From assembly GCA_031550095.1 (NCBI GenBank), contig JAVBOX010000101.1, positions 1 through 15,262 of the forward strand: a DNA stretch of 15,262 nucleotides. The letters are read 5' to 3'. Origin of the DNA: Avichristensenella sp031550095. Lineage in GTDB: Bacteria > Bacillota > Clostridia > Christensenellales > Aristaeellaceae. Under the pieces are notes generated by a model. It did no database searches. It was not told where the DNA came from and saw only the letters and a program-made list of their open reading frames with translations. A program made the translations under genes and the position numbers. This document shows, piece by piece, positions 6,389 to 13,180 of the stretch (positions are counted from its first letter, which is position 1; every line of letters starts with the position of its first letter).

Positions 6389-7414
6389 ATGGAGCATCTG
6401 GAAAAAGAACAAGCAACGAAAAAGAAAGTAATCTTCTCTGGAATCCAACCTTCCGGCACCCTGACCTTGGGCAACTATATTGGCGCCATTCGCAATTGGA
6501 AGTTGCTGGAGGATGAGTACAACAGCATTTACAGTGTTGTGGACATGCACGCACTGACGGTGCGCCAGGTACCGGCTGAATTGCGGAAGCGCTGTTTGGA
6601 GGTCATGGGTATTTATCTTGCGGCGGGGTTGGACCCAGCCAAAACGCTGCTTTTTTTTCAATCCCATGTGCCGGCGCACGCGGAGCTTGCGTGGATTCTG
6701 AACTGCTATACTTACATCGGTGAACTGCAGCGGATGACTCAATTTAAGGATAAATCCGCCAAGCATGCCGTGAATATTAATGCCGGGCTTTTCACCTATC
6801 CTGTCCTGATGGCTGCGGATATCCTGCTCTATCAGGCGGATCTGGTGCCCATCGGTGCGGATCAAAAGCAGCATCTGGAGCTGGCACGGGATATCGCCAT
6901 TCGGTTCAATGGCACCTACAGCGATACCTTTGTTGTTCCGGAGGGCTACTTCCCCAAAGTCGGTGCGCGGGTGATGAGTCTCCAGGAACCTACCCGCAAG
7001 ATGAGCAAGTCCGACCCGGAGGATACTTATATCGCCATCCTTGATGAGCCGGATGTGATCCAAAGGAAGTTTAAGCGCGCTGTTACCGACAGCGAAGCAG
7101 CGGTGCGATATGATGCCGAGAACAAGCCGGGTGTTTCAAACCTCATGAGCATTTATGGTGCGCTCACCGGCGAAACGATGGGCACAATAGAAGAACGGTT
7201 TGCGGATCAAGGCTACGGCGTCTTTAAACCTGCGGTGGCAGAGGTGGTGATTGACGCGCTGGAGCCAATCCGCGCCGAGCATAAGCGCCTCATGGCCGAC
7301 AAACCCTACTTGCAGAAAGTCATGCTGGAAAGCGCGGAGAAGGCTTCTGCCATTGCGGAACGGACCCTGCGCAAAGTGCGGAAGAAAATCGGGCTTGCAC
7401 CTTTGGAACTGTAA
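6389..7414 (+). CDS. trpS: Tryptophanyl-tRNA synthetase
   Basis: This class I synthetase charges tRNA-Trp with tryptophan using ATP in the cytoplasm. It is 341 aa, normal for bacterial TrpRS. The HIGH-like signature is PSGTLTLGNYIGA (21-33) and KMSKS is at 204-208. Also characteristic are VVDMHALTVRQ, MAADILLYQADLVPIGADQKQHLELARDIA (read as separate blocks from residue 141) and the PGVSNLMSIYG helix near 247. The start is ATG 6389, preceded by GGGAGG (6375-6380) 8 nt upstream. An in-frame TTG at 6290 lies inside the T-box and is not a real start. The gene stands alone after its Trp T-box, so it should respond to uncharged tRNA-Trp. No clear terminator is visible after it. Confidence 0.97.
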   Translation: MEHLEKEQATKKKVIFSGIQPSGTLTLGNYIGAIRNWKLLEDEYNSIYSVVDMHALTVRQVPAELRKRCLEVMGIYLAAGLDPAKTLLFFQSHVPAHAELAWILNCYTYIGELQRMTQFKDKSAKHAVNINAGLFTYPVLMAADILLYQADLVPIGADQKQHLELARDIAIRFNGTYSDTFVVPEGYFPKVGARVMSLQEPTRKMSKSDPEDTYIAILDEPDVIQRKFKRAVTDSEAAVRYDAENKPGVSNLMSIYGALTGETMGTIEERFADQGYGVFKPAVAEVVIDALEPIRAEHKRLMADKPYLQKVMLESAEKASAIAERTLRKVRKKIGLAPLEL

Positions 7415-7450
7415 TAGCCGCGATAATTTCCTTAGAACCACCTGTTTTTC

Positions 7451-7474
7451 TTGACGCATAAGCATGAGTATGAT
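7451..7474 (+). promoter_or_regulatory. Possible weak promoter upstream of purA
   Basis: TTGACG (7451-7456) is followed by TATGAT (7469-7474). Both boxes are good but the spacer is only 12 nt. GATACC gives a 15 nt spacer with a poorer -10 box. The 143 nt gap between trpS and purA shows no riboswitch or clear hairpin, so this is the best promoter candidate there, with low certainty. Confidence 0.25.
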
Positions 7475-7557
7475 ACCTTTATGAAGTTGTTTTGGCGCCA
7501 CATTGATGCGCCCATGGCTCGCGGCTTGCGCTATATTGGCGCGGAGGGAACAGGCAA

Positions 7558-8850
7558 ATGGCGAATTGTGCGATTGTCGGCATCAACTGGGGAGACGAAG
7601 GCAAGGGCCGCATGGTGGATTATCTGGCCAATGCCTATGATGTCATCATACGGTATCAAGGTGGGAATAACGCCGGGCATACCATTGTCAATGCATTTGG
7701 AGAGTTTAAGCTGAACCTGGTTCCCTCCGGCATTTTTCATGCCGGAAAGATAAACCTCTTGGGACCCGGCACGGTGGTTGACCTGAAGCACTTGTGCAAT
7801 GAAATGGAATCCCTTCGGGCACGAGGTGTTCCCGTAACCCCGGAAAACTTCAGGATATCTGATCGGGCAACAGTGGTTTTGCCTATTCACCCGGCCGAAG
7901 ACAAACTCGAAGAAGCACGGCTAGGCAAGGCGAGCTTCGGATCTACACAGCGCGGCATCGCGCCGGCGTATGGAGATAGGGCCTACAAGAAATCCCTGAA
8001 AATGGGCGACCTTCTGGAAGAGGATATGCTGGAAGGCGCTCTGCGCCGGTTGCTGGACTGGAAAAATGATGTGTATGCCAAGGGCTATGGATGCGAGCCC
8101 TATGATTTTGATGAAGTATTGGCTTGGATCCGCCAGTACGCGGAAATTCTTAAGCCCTTTGTCTGCAACGCGCTTCCGCTGCTGGACGGCGCCCTCCGCT
8201 CTGGCAAGCGCATTCTTTTTGAAGCGCAGCTTGGAGCCCTTCGGGATTTGGATTATGGCATTTATCCCTACACCTCCTCTTCTACGTCATTGGCGGCATA
8301 CGCGCCAGTTGGGTGCGGATTGCCTTCCGCCAAGGTTGACAGGGTGGTCGGCGTGGTAAAAGCCTACTCCACGTGCGTTGGCGCCGGACCTTTTGTAGGC
8401 GAGTTGCTGGATGAGGCGGGCGATGCTCTCCGCGAAATCGGTCACGAATATGGCGCCGCCACCGGACGGCCTCGGCGCGTCGGCTGGCTGGATCTGGTGG
8501 CTAGCCGCTATGGCGTTCAGCTCCAAGGGGCGACTGAACTGGCGATCACGAAGCTGGATGTTCTCAGCGAATTTGAAGTGTTGCCCGTCTGTGTCGGGTA
8601 TAAGCGAAAGGGCGAGGCGATTCGCGACTTCCCCTATACCCCTAAACTCTATGATTGCGAGCCTATTTACGAAATGATGCCCGGTTGGAAAACGGACATC
8701 TCCGGCATTCGGCGCTATGGAGATTTGCCAAAGGAAACCCGCGTCTATGTGGAGCGCATGGAAATCGCCCTTGGTTGCCCGGCAACTTTCCTGTCCGTCG
8801 GCCCTGAGCGGGACGCGTTGGTGGTTCGGGAAAGCTTTTACGGCCGATAG
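7558..8850 (+). CDS. purA: Adenylosuccinate synthetase, divergent Clostridia-type
   Basis: The enzyme joins IMP and aspartate using GTP, the first committed step to AMP. It is 430 aa, the usual length. The catalytic P-loop GDEGKG (12-17, with D13) and NNAGHT with H41 are intact, as are TGRPRR (302-307), TKLDVL (331-336) and the late PGW and SVGPER motifs. Several normally near-invariant segments differ: EAQLG (222-226) where EGAQG is usual, STQRGIAPAY (129-138) where TTGRGIGPAY is usual, and AYSTCVGAGPF (269-279) where AYTTRVGEGPF is usual. I believe this variant recurs in Clostridia, but that is from memory. D13 argues against the phage PurZ type. The start is set by GGAGGG (7543-7548) 9 nt upstream. 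It stands as a single gene between trpS and the pyrR operon. Confidence 0.93.
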   Translation: MANCAIVGINWGDEGKGRMVDYLANAYDVIIRYQGGNNAGHTIVNAFGEFKLNLVPSGIFHAGKINLLGPGTVVDLKHLCNEMESLRARGVPVTPENFRISDRATVVLPIHPAEDKLEEARLGKASFGSTQRGIAPAYGDRAYKKSLKMGDLLEEDMLEGALRRLLDWKNDVYAKGYGCEPYDFDEVLAWIRQYAEILKPFVCNALPLLDGALRSGKRILFEAQLGALRDLDYGIYPYTSSSTSLAAYAPVGCGLPSAKVDRVVGVVKAYSTCVGAGPFVGELLDEAGDALREIGHEYGAATGRPRRVGWLDLVASRYGVQLQGATELAITKLDVLSEFEVLPVCVGYKRKGEAIRDFPYTPKLYDCEPIYEMMPGWKTDISGIRRYGDLPKETRVYVERMEIALGCPATFLSVGPERDALVVRESFYGR

Positions 8851-8902
8851 TGCTTTCTTTCGGAATCCAAGGTGGCAAGGCAATAATTAACGGGTGTACA
8901 GG

Positions 8903-8931
8903 TTTACAAAAGACACAATATATGGTACAGT
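8903..8931 (+). promoter_or_regulatory. Sigma-A promoter of the pyrR operon
   Basis: TTTACA (8903-8908) and TACAGT (8926-8931) are separated by 17 nt. Transcription would start near 8938, immediately before the PyrR-binding hairpin at 8941. Confidence 0.65.
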
Positions 8932-8940
8932 TGCCGAAAG

Positions 8941-9031
8941 GATCTTTAAGACAGCCCGAGAGGCTGACAAGATCGTCGGTTTTGTTCTACGCTTAACCGA
9001 GTCTTGTTGGAAACGACAAGGCTCTTTTTTT
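8941..9031 (+). promoter_or_regulatory. PyrR-dependent transcription attenuator (pyr leader RNA)
   Basis: Three alternative structures can be read. (1) The PyrR-binding anti-antiterminator: GATCTT (8941-8946) with AAGATC (8969-8974) and CAGCC (8952-8956) with GGCTG (8962-8966) around CGAGA, matching the pyr-leader core CAGNCCNGAGAGGCTG. (2) The antiterminator: ACAAGA (8967-8972) with TCTTGT (9002-9007) and TCGGTT (8975-8980) with AACCGA (8995-9000). (3) The terminator: an 11 bp stem GAGTCTTGTTG (8999-9009) with CGACAAGGCTC (9014-9024), a GAAA loop and seven Ts. Structure 2 excludes both others. In the known Bacillus mechanism, UMP/UTP-loaded PyrR holds structure 1, so the terminator forms. 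Confidence 0.93.
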
Positions 9032-9045
9032 GAAAGGAGATTGCC

Positions 9046-9585
9046 ATGGGGGCTTTCATCGCTCGCGTGATGGATGAAGAAGCGGTGCAAAGGGCGATCA
9101 AGAGGATTGCTCATGAGATTCTTGAAAAACAAAAGGATCCAGGGACACTTCGCTTGATTGGCGTATATCGGCGCGGTGTTCCCCTTGCGGAGCGCGTCGC
9201 TCGGGATATCCTTGCGATACGCGGCGTCAATCTGCCTGTTGCCCGTTTGGACGTCACTCCATTTCGTGACGATATGTCCCATGAGGCGGACAAACCAGCG
9301 CCGGCAGGGAGGCCCTTCCCCTTTGACATTGCTGGGCAGAGCGTAATCATCGTGGATGACGTGCTGTTTACGGGGCGCACGGCGCGCGCCGCGATGGACG
9401 CCGTTCTGACATATGGCCGCCCGGACAGCATTCAGCTGGCGGTGTTGGTGGACAGAGGCCACCGAGAGTTGCCAATTCGCGCGGATTATGTGGGCAAGAA
9501 CGTGCCGACCGCCCTCAATCAGCGCGTTGTCGTCCAGATTCCGCCTTTTGACAACGAAATGAATGTCGTTTTAGTGGATCGGTAG
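9046..9585 (+). CDS. pyrR: PyrR, pyrimidine operon attenuation regulator / uracil phosphoribosyltransferase
   Basis: This 179 aa protein is normal length for PyrR. It has the phosphoribosyltransferase fold with the PRPP motif VIIVDDVLFTGRTARAA (100-116). Other family landmarks are LIGVYRRGVPLAERVA near residue 37, VARLDVTPFRDD (65-76), and the VDRGHRELPIRADYVGKNVPT block from 135. It binds pyr leader RNA when loaded with UMP or UTP and may also make UMP from uracil and PRPP. The start is ATG 9046 after AAAGGAG. It is the first gene of an operon with the uracil permease (65 nt gap) behind a complete attenuator, so it should regulate itself and uracil uptake. The biosynthetic pyr genes are not in this window. 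Confidence 0.96.
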   Translation: MGAFIARVMDEEAVQRAIKRIAHEILEKQKDPGTLRLIGVYRRGVPLAERVARDILAIRGVNLPVARLDVTPFRDDMSHEADKPAPAGRPFPFDIAGQSVIIVDDVLFTGRTARAAMDAVLTYGRPDSIQLAVLVDRGHRELPIRADYVGKNVPTALNQRVVVQIPPFDNEMNVVLVDR

Positions 9586-9650
9586 GCCGCGAAAATGGTG
9601 ATTGCGCCGCTGATGGCGGGATCATAAACGTGAAAAGAGGAGTGGGATCC

Positions 9651-11027
9651 ATGGAATTTTTCTCAAAGGTAAACAGAGCCATCTTCCCAGGCGCTTCGGA
9701 ATATCCGAAAAGTAGCGCCGGAAAGCTGCTGACGCTGGGCCTTCAACACGCGTTTGCAATGTCCTGCGCAACCATTCTGGTGCCATTGCTGACAGGGTTG
9801 GATGTTGGCGTCGCTCTTTTCACAGCGGGCGTCGGAACGCTGATCTTTCACATCTGTACCCGGGGACGGATGCCCACTTTCCTTGGCAGTTCCTTTGCCT
9901 TTATCGTCGCGCTCCAATCCATCATTGGCAACAGCGAGTTTGGCGCGGACAAGACGCAGCAAATCGCGGCGGCCATGGGCGGCATCGTTTGCGCCGGACT
10001 TGTCTATGTGCTGATTGCGCTTCTCGTGAAGCTGGTTGGCAATAAGTTCATCGATATCCTGTTCCCGCCCTTGGTGCGGGGTGTTGGCATCGCCATCATT
10101 GGATTGAACCTGGCGGGGGCCGCCATCAATAACATTCAGAACAACAATGGTTTTGCCCTCTATTCCCCGGGGTATTTCTGGAGCTGGCTCATAGCGCTTA
10201 TGGTTTGCGTTACAGCCATCTGCCTATCCTCCTATGGCAAAGGGATGGTGAAAATGAGTTCCATCGTCATTGCTTTGGCCGTCGGATATGTGGTCACGGC
10301 CGTCTGCGTCAGTCTGGGCATCGCCCCGGCCGGGATGATGAATACAGCCGCCTTTTCCGCCCATGGATGGATCGAAATTCCGAATTTTGTGCTGCCTCGC
10401 TTTGAGTGGAAGGCGATTCTCATGGTGGCGCCTATCGCCATCGTCACCTGTGTGGAGCATGTGGGGGACGTGTATGCCAACGGAGCCGTTGTGGGCAAGA
10501 ATTTCATAGAGAATCCAGGCTTGGCCAGGACGCTTATGGGAGATGGGTTGGCCACCGCATTTGCCGGCATGGTTGGCGGACCTTCAAACACCACTTATTC
10601 GGAGAACACGGCGGTTCTGGCGGCAACGGGGAATTATAACCCCACATCCCTTCGGGTGGCCGCGCTGATCGCGATTGTCATCAGCTTCTTCGGCAAAGGA
10701 ATTGGCGCCATTGAAACCGTGCCAAATGCCGTGCTTGGCGGTGCTTGTATTGTCCTATACGGAATGATCGCTTCCGTAGGTCTTCGAACATTGGTGGAGA
10801 ACCATGTTGACTTTACGGTCAACCGAAACCTGAGCATTGCAGCCGTGATGCTGGTTCTTTCTATGGGAGGCGCTGTCATCGGCTTTGAGCATTTTAACTT
10901 CAGCGGCATTGGCCTAGGCGTTATCGCGGGAATTATTCTGAATTTGGTTCTGCCAAAGCAGAAAAAAGGTCCCAGTCTCATCGCCCACAGCGTAAAAAAT
11001 GAAGAGATCGTGCAGGAAAAGAAGTAG
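9651..11027 (+). CDS. uraA: Uracil permease (nucleobase:cation symporter-2 family)
   Basis: This 458 aa, highly hydrophobic protein of about 14 membrane segments belongs to the UraA/PyrP/xanthine permease family. Family features are LGLQHAFAM near 29-37, the CVEHVGDV segment with Glu269 and His270, and GGPSNTTYSENTAVLAATG from 309 with Glu318; these acidic residues line the nucleobase site in characterised homologues. It should import uracil with protons. The start is ATG 9651, because GAGGAG (9637-9642) lies 8 nt upstream. An in-frame GTG at 9630 has no suitable site. It shares the PyrR attenuator with pyrR, which supports uracil over xanthine as substrate. It is followed by a strong terminator hairpin. 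The symbol could equally be pyrP. Confidence 0.93.
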   Translation: MEFFSKVNRAIFPGASEYPKSSAGKLLTLGLQHAFAMSCATILVPLLTGLDVGVALFTAGVGTLIFHICTRGRMPTFLGSSFAFIVALQSIIGNSEFGADKTQQIAAAMGGIVCAGLVYVLIALLVKLVGNKFIDILFPPLVRGVGIAIIGLNLAGAAINNIQNNNGFALYSPGYFWSWLIALMVCVTAICLSSYGKGMVKMSSIVIALAVGYVVTAVCVSLGIAPAGMMNTAAFSAHGWIEIPNFVLPRFEWKAILMVAPIAIVTCVEHVGDVYANGAVVGKNFIENPGLARTLMGDGLATAFAGMVGGPSNTTYSENTAVLAATGNYNPTSLRVAALIAIVISFFGKGIGAIETVPNAVLGGACIVLYGMIASVGLRTLVENHVDFTVNRNLSIAAVMLVLSMGGAVIGFEHFNFSGIGLGVIAGIILNLVLPKQKKGPSLIAHSVKNEEIVQEKK

Positions 11028-11040
11028 CAGCCCGTTGAAT

Positions 11041-11082
11041 GAGGACACGGCGCGTTCCGTCGCCGTGTCCTTGCCCTTTTTA
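11041..11082 (+). terminator. Strong intrinsic terminator after uraA, directly upstream of the DUF368 gene
   Basis: GGACACGGCG (11043-11052) pairs perfectly with CGCCGTGTCC (11061-11070), extendable by A-T and G-T at the base, with an 8 nt loop. The tail TTGCCCTTTTT is T-rich though interrupted. It ends only about 10 nt before the start of the next gene. Confidence 0.82.
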
Positions 11083-11092
11083 TGGAGGTACT

Positions 11093-11923
11093 ATGGTAGA
11101 TTGGTTTTTTCGGATGCTAAAGGGTGCCTTGATTGGAACAGGGGCGATTTTGCCCGGCATCAGCGGCGGCGTATTAATGGTGGTGCTTGGGGTTTATCGC
11201 CCAATTATGGCGTTTCTGGCTCACCCTGTCAGGACGTTTCGCACCGCAATCCCGTTTTTATTTCCGCTGCTCATTGGGTGGGCGGTGGGCGTCGTCGGCT
11301 TGGCAAACGTGGTGGAATGGCTCTTTTCCGAGTGGAAGCTCTCCGCGATCTGGTTATTCATCGGTCTGGTCGCCGGAACGGTCCCCTCCCTCTATCGGGA
11401 GGCGGGTACTGAAGGCCGTTCCCTTCTGGCATGGGCCGCATTTGCCGGGGCTGCCATCCTAATCGGCGTCTGGATGTTTATTCTGTCCAGCAGCAATGAG
11501 CTCAGCCCAACACCAAATGTTCTCTGGTGGGCATTATGCGGCATCCTATGGGGGCTTGGCATGGTTGTTCCCGGGCTTAGCCCTTCGGCCTTCTTCATCT
11601 TCTTTGGATTGTATCAACCCATGACGGAGGGCATCGGCCACCTGGATGTATCAGTCCTTCTCCCTCTTTGCGTTGGCCTCATCGCCACAGTGGCGCTGCT
11701 TGCCCGGAGTATGAACCATCTGCTTCAAAAGGCATATGCCGTGGTCATGCATGGGATTCTTGGCATTGTCGTCGCGTCCACCATTGGGATCGTTCCCTTC
11801 CAATCCCTTGTGGATCTAGGTGCCACACTTCACTACGGGCTATGTTTTGCCGCGGGGGCAGTGATTGTCTATGCCATGGATAGAATTGGCAAAAAGCAAG
11901 CCGAAAGCGGCAAGGAGATTTAA
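11093..11923 (+). CDS. DUF368 family membrane protein, probable undecaprenyl phosphate translocase (PopT-like)
   Basis: This 276 aa multi-pass membrane protein has about eight hydrophobic segments. The family signature PGISGG (21-26) recurs in a second half as VPGLSPS (159-165), consistent with an inverted-repeat transporter fold. DUF368 proteins (PopT) have been reported to move undecaprenyl phosphate back across the cytoplasmic membrane, recycling the lipid carrier for peptidoglycan and other envelope polymers. That role here is by family only. The chosen start is ATG 11093 with GGAGG (11084-11088) 4 nt upstream. An in-frame ATG at 11039 would run through the uraA terminator and is unlikely. 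The gene sits immediately after that terminator with no room for its own promoter in between, and is followed after 3 nt by the DUF3842 gene. Confidence 0.88.
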   Translation: MVDWFFRMLKGALIGTGAILPGISGGVLMVVLGVYRPIMAFLAHPVRTFRTAIPFLFPLLIGWAVGVVGLANVVEWLFSEWKLSAIWLFIGLVAGTVPSLYREAGTEGRSLLAWAAFAGAAILIGVWMFILSSSNELSPTPNVLWWALCGILWGLGMVVPGLSPSAFFIFFGLYQPMTEGIGHLDVSVLLPLCVGLIATVALLARSMNHLLQKAYAVVMHGILGIVVASTIGIVPFQSLVDLGATLHYGLCFAAGAVIVYAMDRIGKKQAESGKEI

Positions 11924-11926
11924 GGC

Positions 11927-12340
11927 ATGAAGAAAAAAATCGTCGTGATTGATGGGCAAGGCGGCCGGATAGGCGCCATGCTTATTGAGCGAATCAAGGC
12001 ACGAAATCCGGCCCATGGGGTTTACGCAATCGGCAGCAACAGCATCGCCACAGCAGCTATGATGCGTGCTGGCGCGGATTTTGGCGCAACTGGGGAAAAC
12101 CCCGCCGTGGTAAACTGCCGGGACGCGGATATTATCGTCGGCCCCATCGGAATCGTGATCGCCGACTCCATGATTGGTGAAATCACGCCTGCCATGGCCG
12201 TGACCGTGGGACAGAGCCCGGCGGAAAAGATTCTGCTTCCCATCAATCGATGCAACAACACGGTGATGGGCGTTCAGGAAATGCAGCTGTCCGAGATGAT
12301 CGACCTGTCCATAAATCGCATATTTGACATTCTGGGCTGA
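11927..12340 (+). CDS. DUF3842 family protein of unknown function
   Basis: This 137 aa soluble protein opens with KKIVVIDGQGGRIG, a beta-strand plus glycine-rich loop like a nucleotide-binding Rossmann start. It continues with IGSNSIATAAMMRAGAD, ATGENPAVVNC, ADIIVGPIGIVIADSMIGEITPAMA (residues 67-91) and PINRCNNTVMGVQ. These blocks match DUF3842, found mainly in Clostridia as I recall, with no established role. The invariant-looking Asn/Cys/Glu residues (ATGEN, VNC, NRCN) could form an active site, but this is inference. AAGGAG (11912-11917) lies inside the end of the DUF368 gene, 9 nt before the start, so the two are co-transcribed and probably translationally coupled. A weak terminator follows. 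Confidence 0.88.
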   Translation: MKKKIVVIDGQGGRIGAMLIERIKARNPAHGVYAIGSNSIATAAMMRAGADFGATGENPAVVNCRDADIIVGPIGIVIADSMIGEITPAMAVTVGQSPAEKILLPINRCNNTVMGVQEMQLSEMIDLSINRIFDILG

Positions 12341-12367
12341 CAAAGTGGGTTCGCGCAACTTTGCTTT
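12341..12367 (+). terminator. Weak intrinsic terminator after the DUF3842 gene
   Basis: CAAAGT (12341-12346) pairs with ACTTTG (12358-12363) around an 11 nt loop, followed by CTTTTC. The stem is short and starts directly at the stop codon. Confidence 0.4.
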
Positions 12368-12372
12368 TCGGC

Positions 12373-12401
12373 TTTACTTTTCCCTGTTTAGCGCTTACAA
12401 T
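12373..12401 (+). promoter_or_regulatory. Candidate promoter of the serine hydrolase / msrC operon
   Basis: TTTACT (12373-12378) and TACAAT (12396-12401) are spaced by 17 nt, matching consensus at four and five of six positions. They lie just after the terminator and 30 nt before the start codon. Confidence 0.55.
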
Positions 12402-12430
12402 CAAGGGACTGATGACAAGGCGGAGATACA

Positions 12431-13180
12431 ATGCTTGATCGAATTAAGGCGATTCCAAGCGATATTGGGTTCTATTACAAAAATCTGGCGACTGGGAAAG
12501 TGGCCGCCTTTCAGGCGGACAATCCTCTTGCGGCGGCAAGCGTGATCAAGCTTCCGCTCATGATGGAAGCATACCGCCAGTTTAGTGTGGGCGAGCTGGA
12601 TCCCAACCGCGGGATTGTCATTCATCCGAAAAACCGAGTTCCTTCTTGCGGGGTTCTGACCTATCTTCACGATGATGTGGAAGTCACTGTAAGCGACCTG
12701 GTTACCCTGGCGATCATCGTCAGCGACAACACCGCCACCAATATGCTGATGGATCTGGTGGGTATCGATCATGTCAACGCATTTTTGGATGAGATGGGCG
12801 CGAAAACAACCCGCCTTCGCAGAAAGATGTTTGATTTGGAGAGCGCGGCGAAAGGCATTCAAAACATCATCACGGCTGGGGAAATGGGAATGCTGCTGGA
12901 GAAGCTCTACCATGGGGAAATCGTCTCCCCTGAATCTTCGGCAAAGATGATCGATATCCTTAAAAACCAGCAACTAAATGGAAAAATTCCATTTCGCTTT
13001 ACGGATCAGACCGAAATTGCCCACAAGACCGGCGAGGACGACAATACCACCCATGATGTCGGCATTGTCTATGCGGATAAGCCCTTTATTCTTTGCGTTT
13101 GCGCCAACCATGTAAACGTCCCCGAGGTAGAGCGAATGATGCAGAATGTCGCGTGGGAGCTTGCCTATGATCGACAATGA
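12431..13180 (+). CDS. Class A beta-lactamase-related serine hydrolase, no signal peptide
   Basis: This 249 aa protein has the three motifs of the penicillin-recognising serine enzyme fold: SVIK (37-40, nucleophile S37 and K40), SDN (98-100) and KTG (199-201). It belongs with the Beta-lactamase2/COG2367 group. The N-terminus (MLDRIKAIPSDIGFYYKN) is not a signal peptide, and no upstream extension offers one, so the protein appears cytosolic. The omega-loop region (RRKMFDLESAAKG, near 130-142) lacks the ExxLN motif with the deacylating Glu of true class A enzymes, so I would not call it a resistance enzyme. An amidase, esterase or peptidase-like role is possible but not shown. The RBS AAGGCGGAG lies just upstream. 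Its 3' end overlaps the next gene by 14 nt, indicating translational coupling with methionine sulfoxide repair. Confidence 0.87.
   Translation: MLDRIKAIPSDIGFYYKNLATGKVAAFQADNPLAAASVIKLPLMMEAYRQFSVGELDPNRGIVIHPKNRVPSCGVLTYLHDDVEVTVSDLVTLAIIVSDNTATNMLMDLVGIDHVNAFLDEMGAKTTRLRRKMFDLESAAKGIQNIITAGEMGMLLEKLYHGEIVSPESSAKMIDILKNQQLNGKIPFRFTDQTEIAHKTGEDDNTTHDVGIVYADKPFILCVCANHVNVPEVERMMQNVAWELAYDRQ

Noticed and set aside
7451..7714. Small frame upstream of and overlapping purA that could look like a leader peptide
   Set aside because: No good ribosome binding site, no regulatory codon run, and most of it is out of frame within purA.
7558..8850. PurZ-type (2-aminoadenylosuccinate synthetase) enzyme
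   Set aside because: The catalytic Asp13 in GDEGKG is retained, the length matches cellular PurA, and there is no phage context.
9586..9650. Second PyrR attenuator between pyrR and the permease
   Set aside because: The gap lacks the CAGNCCNGAGAGGCTG core and any hairpin with a T-run.
10999..11412. 137-codon + strand frame across the uraA/DUF368 junction
   Set aside because: It overlaps two well-supported genes and reads through the terminator hairpin.
12401..12973. 190-codon - strand frame opposite the serine hydrolase
   Set aside because: The + strand frame has SVIK, SDN and KTG motifs in proper order, and the antisense frame matches no family.
12431..13180. Antibiotic-resistance class A beta-lactamase
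   Set aside because: No export signal and no omega-loop ExxLN motif, so resistance function is not supported.
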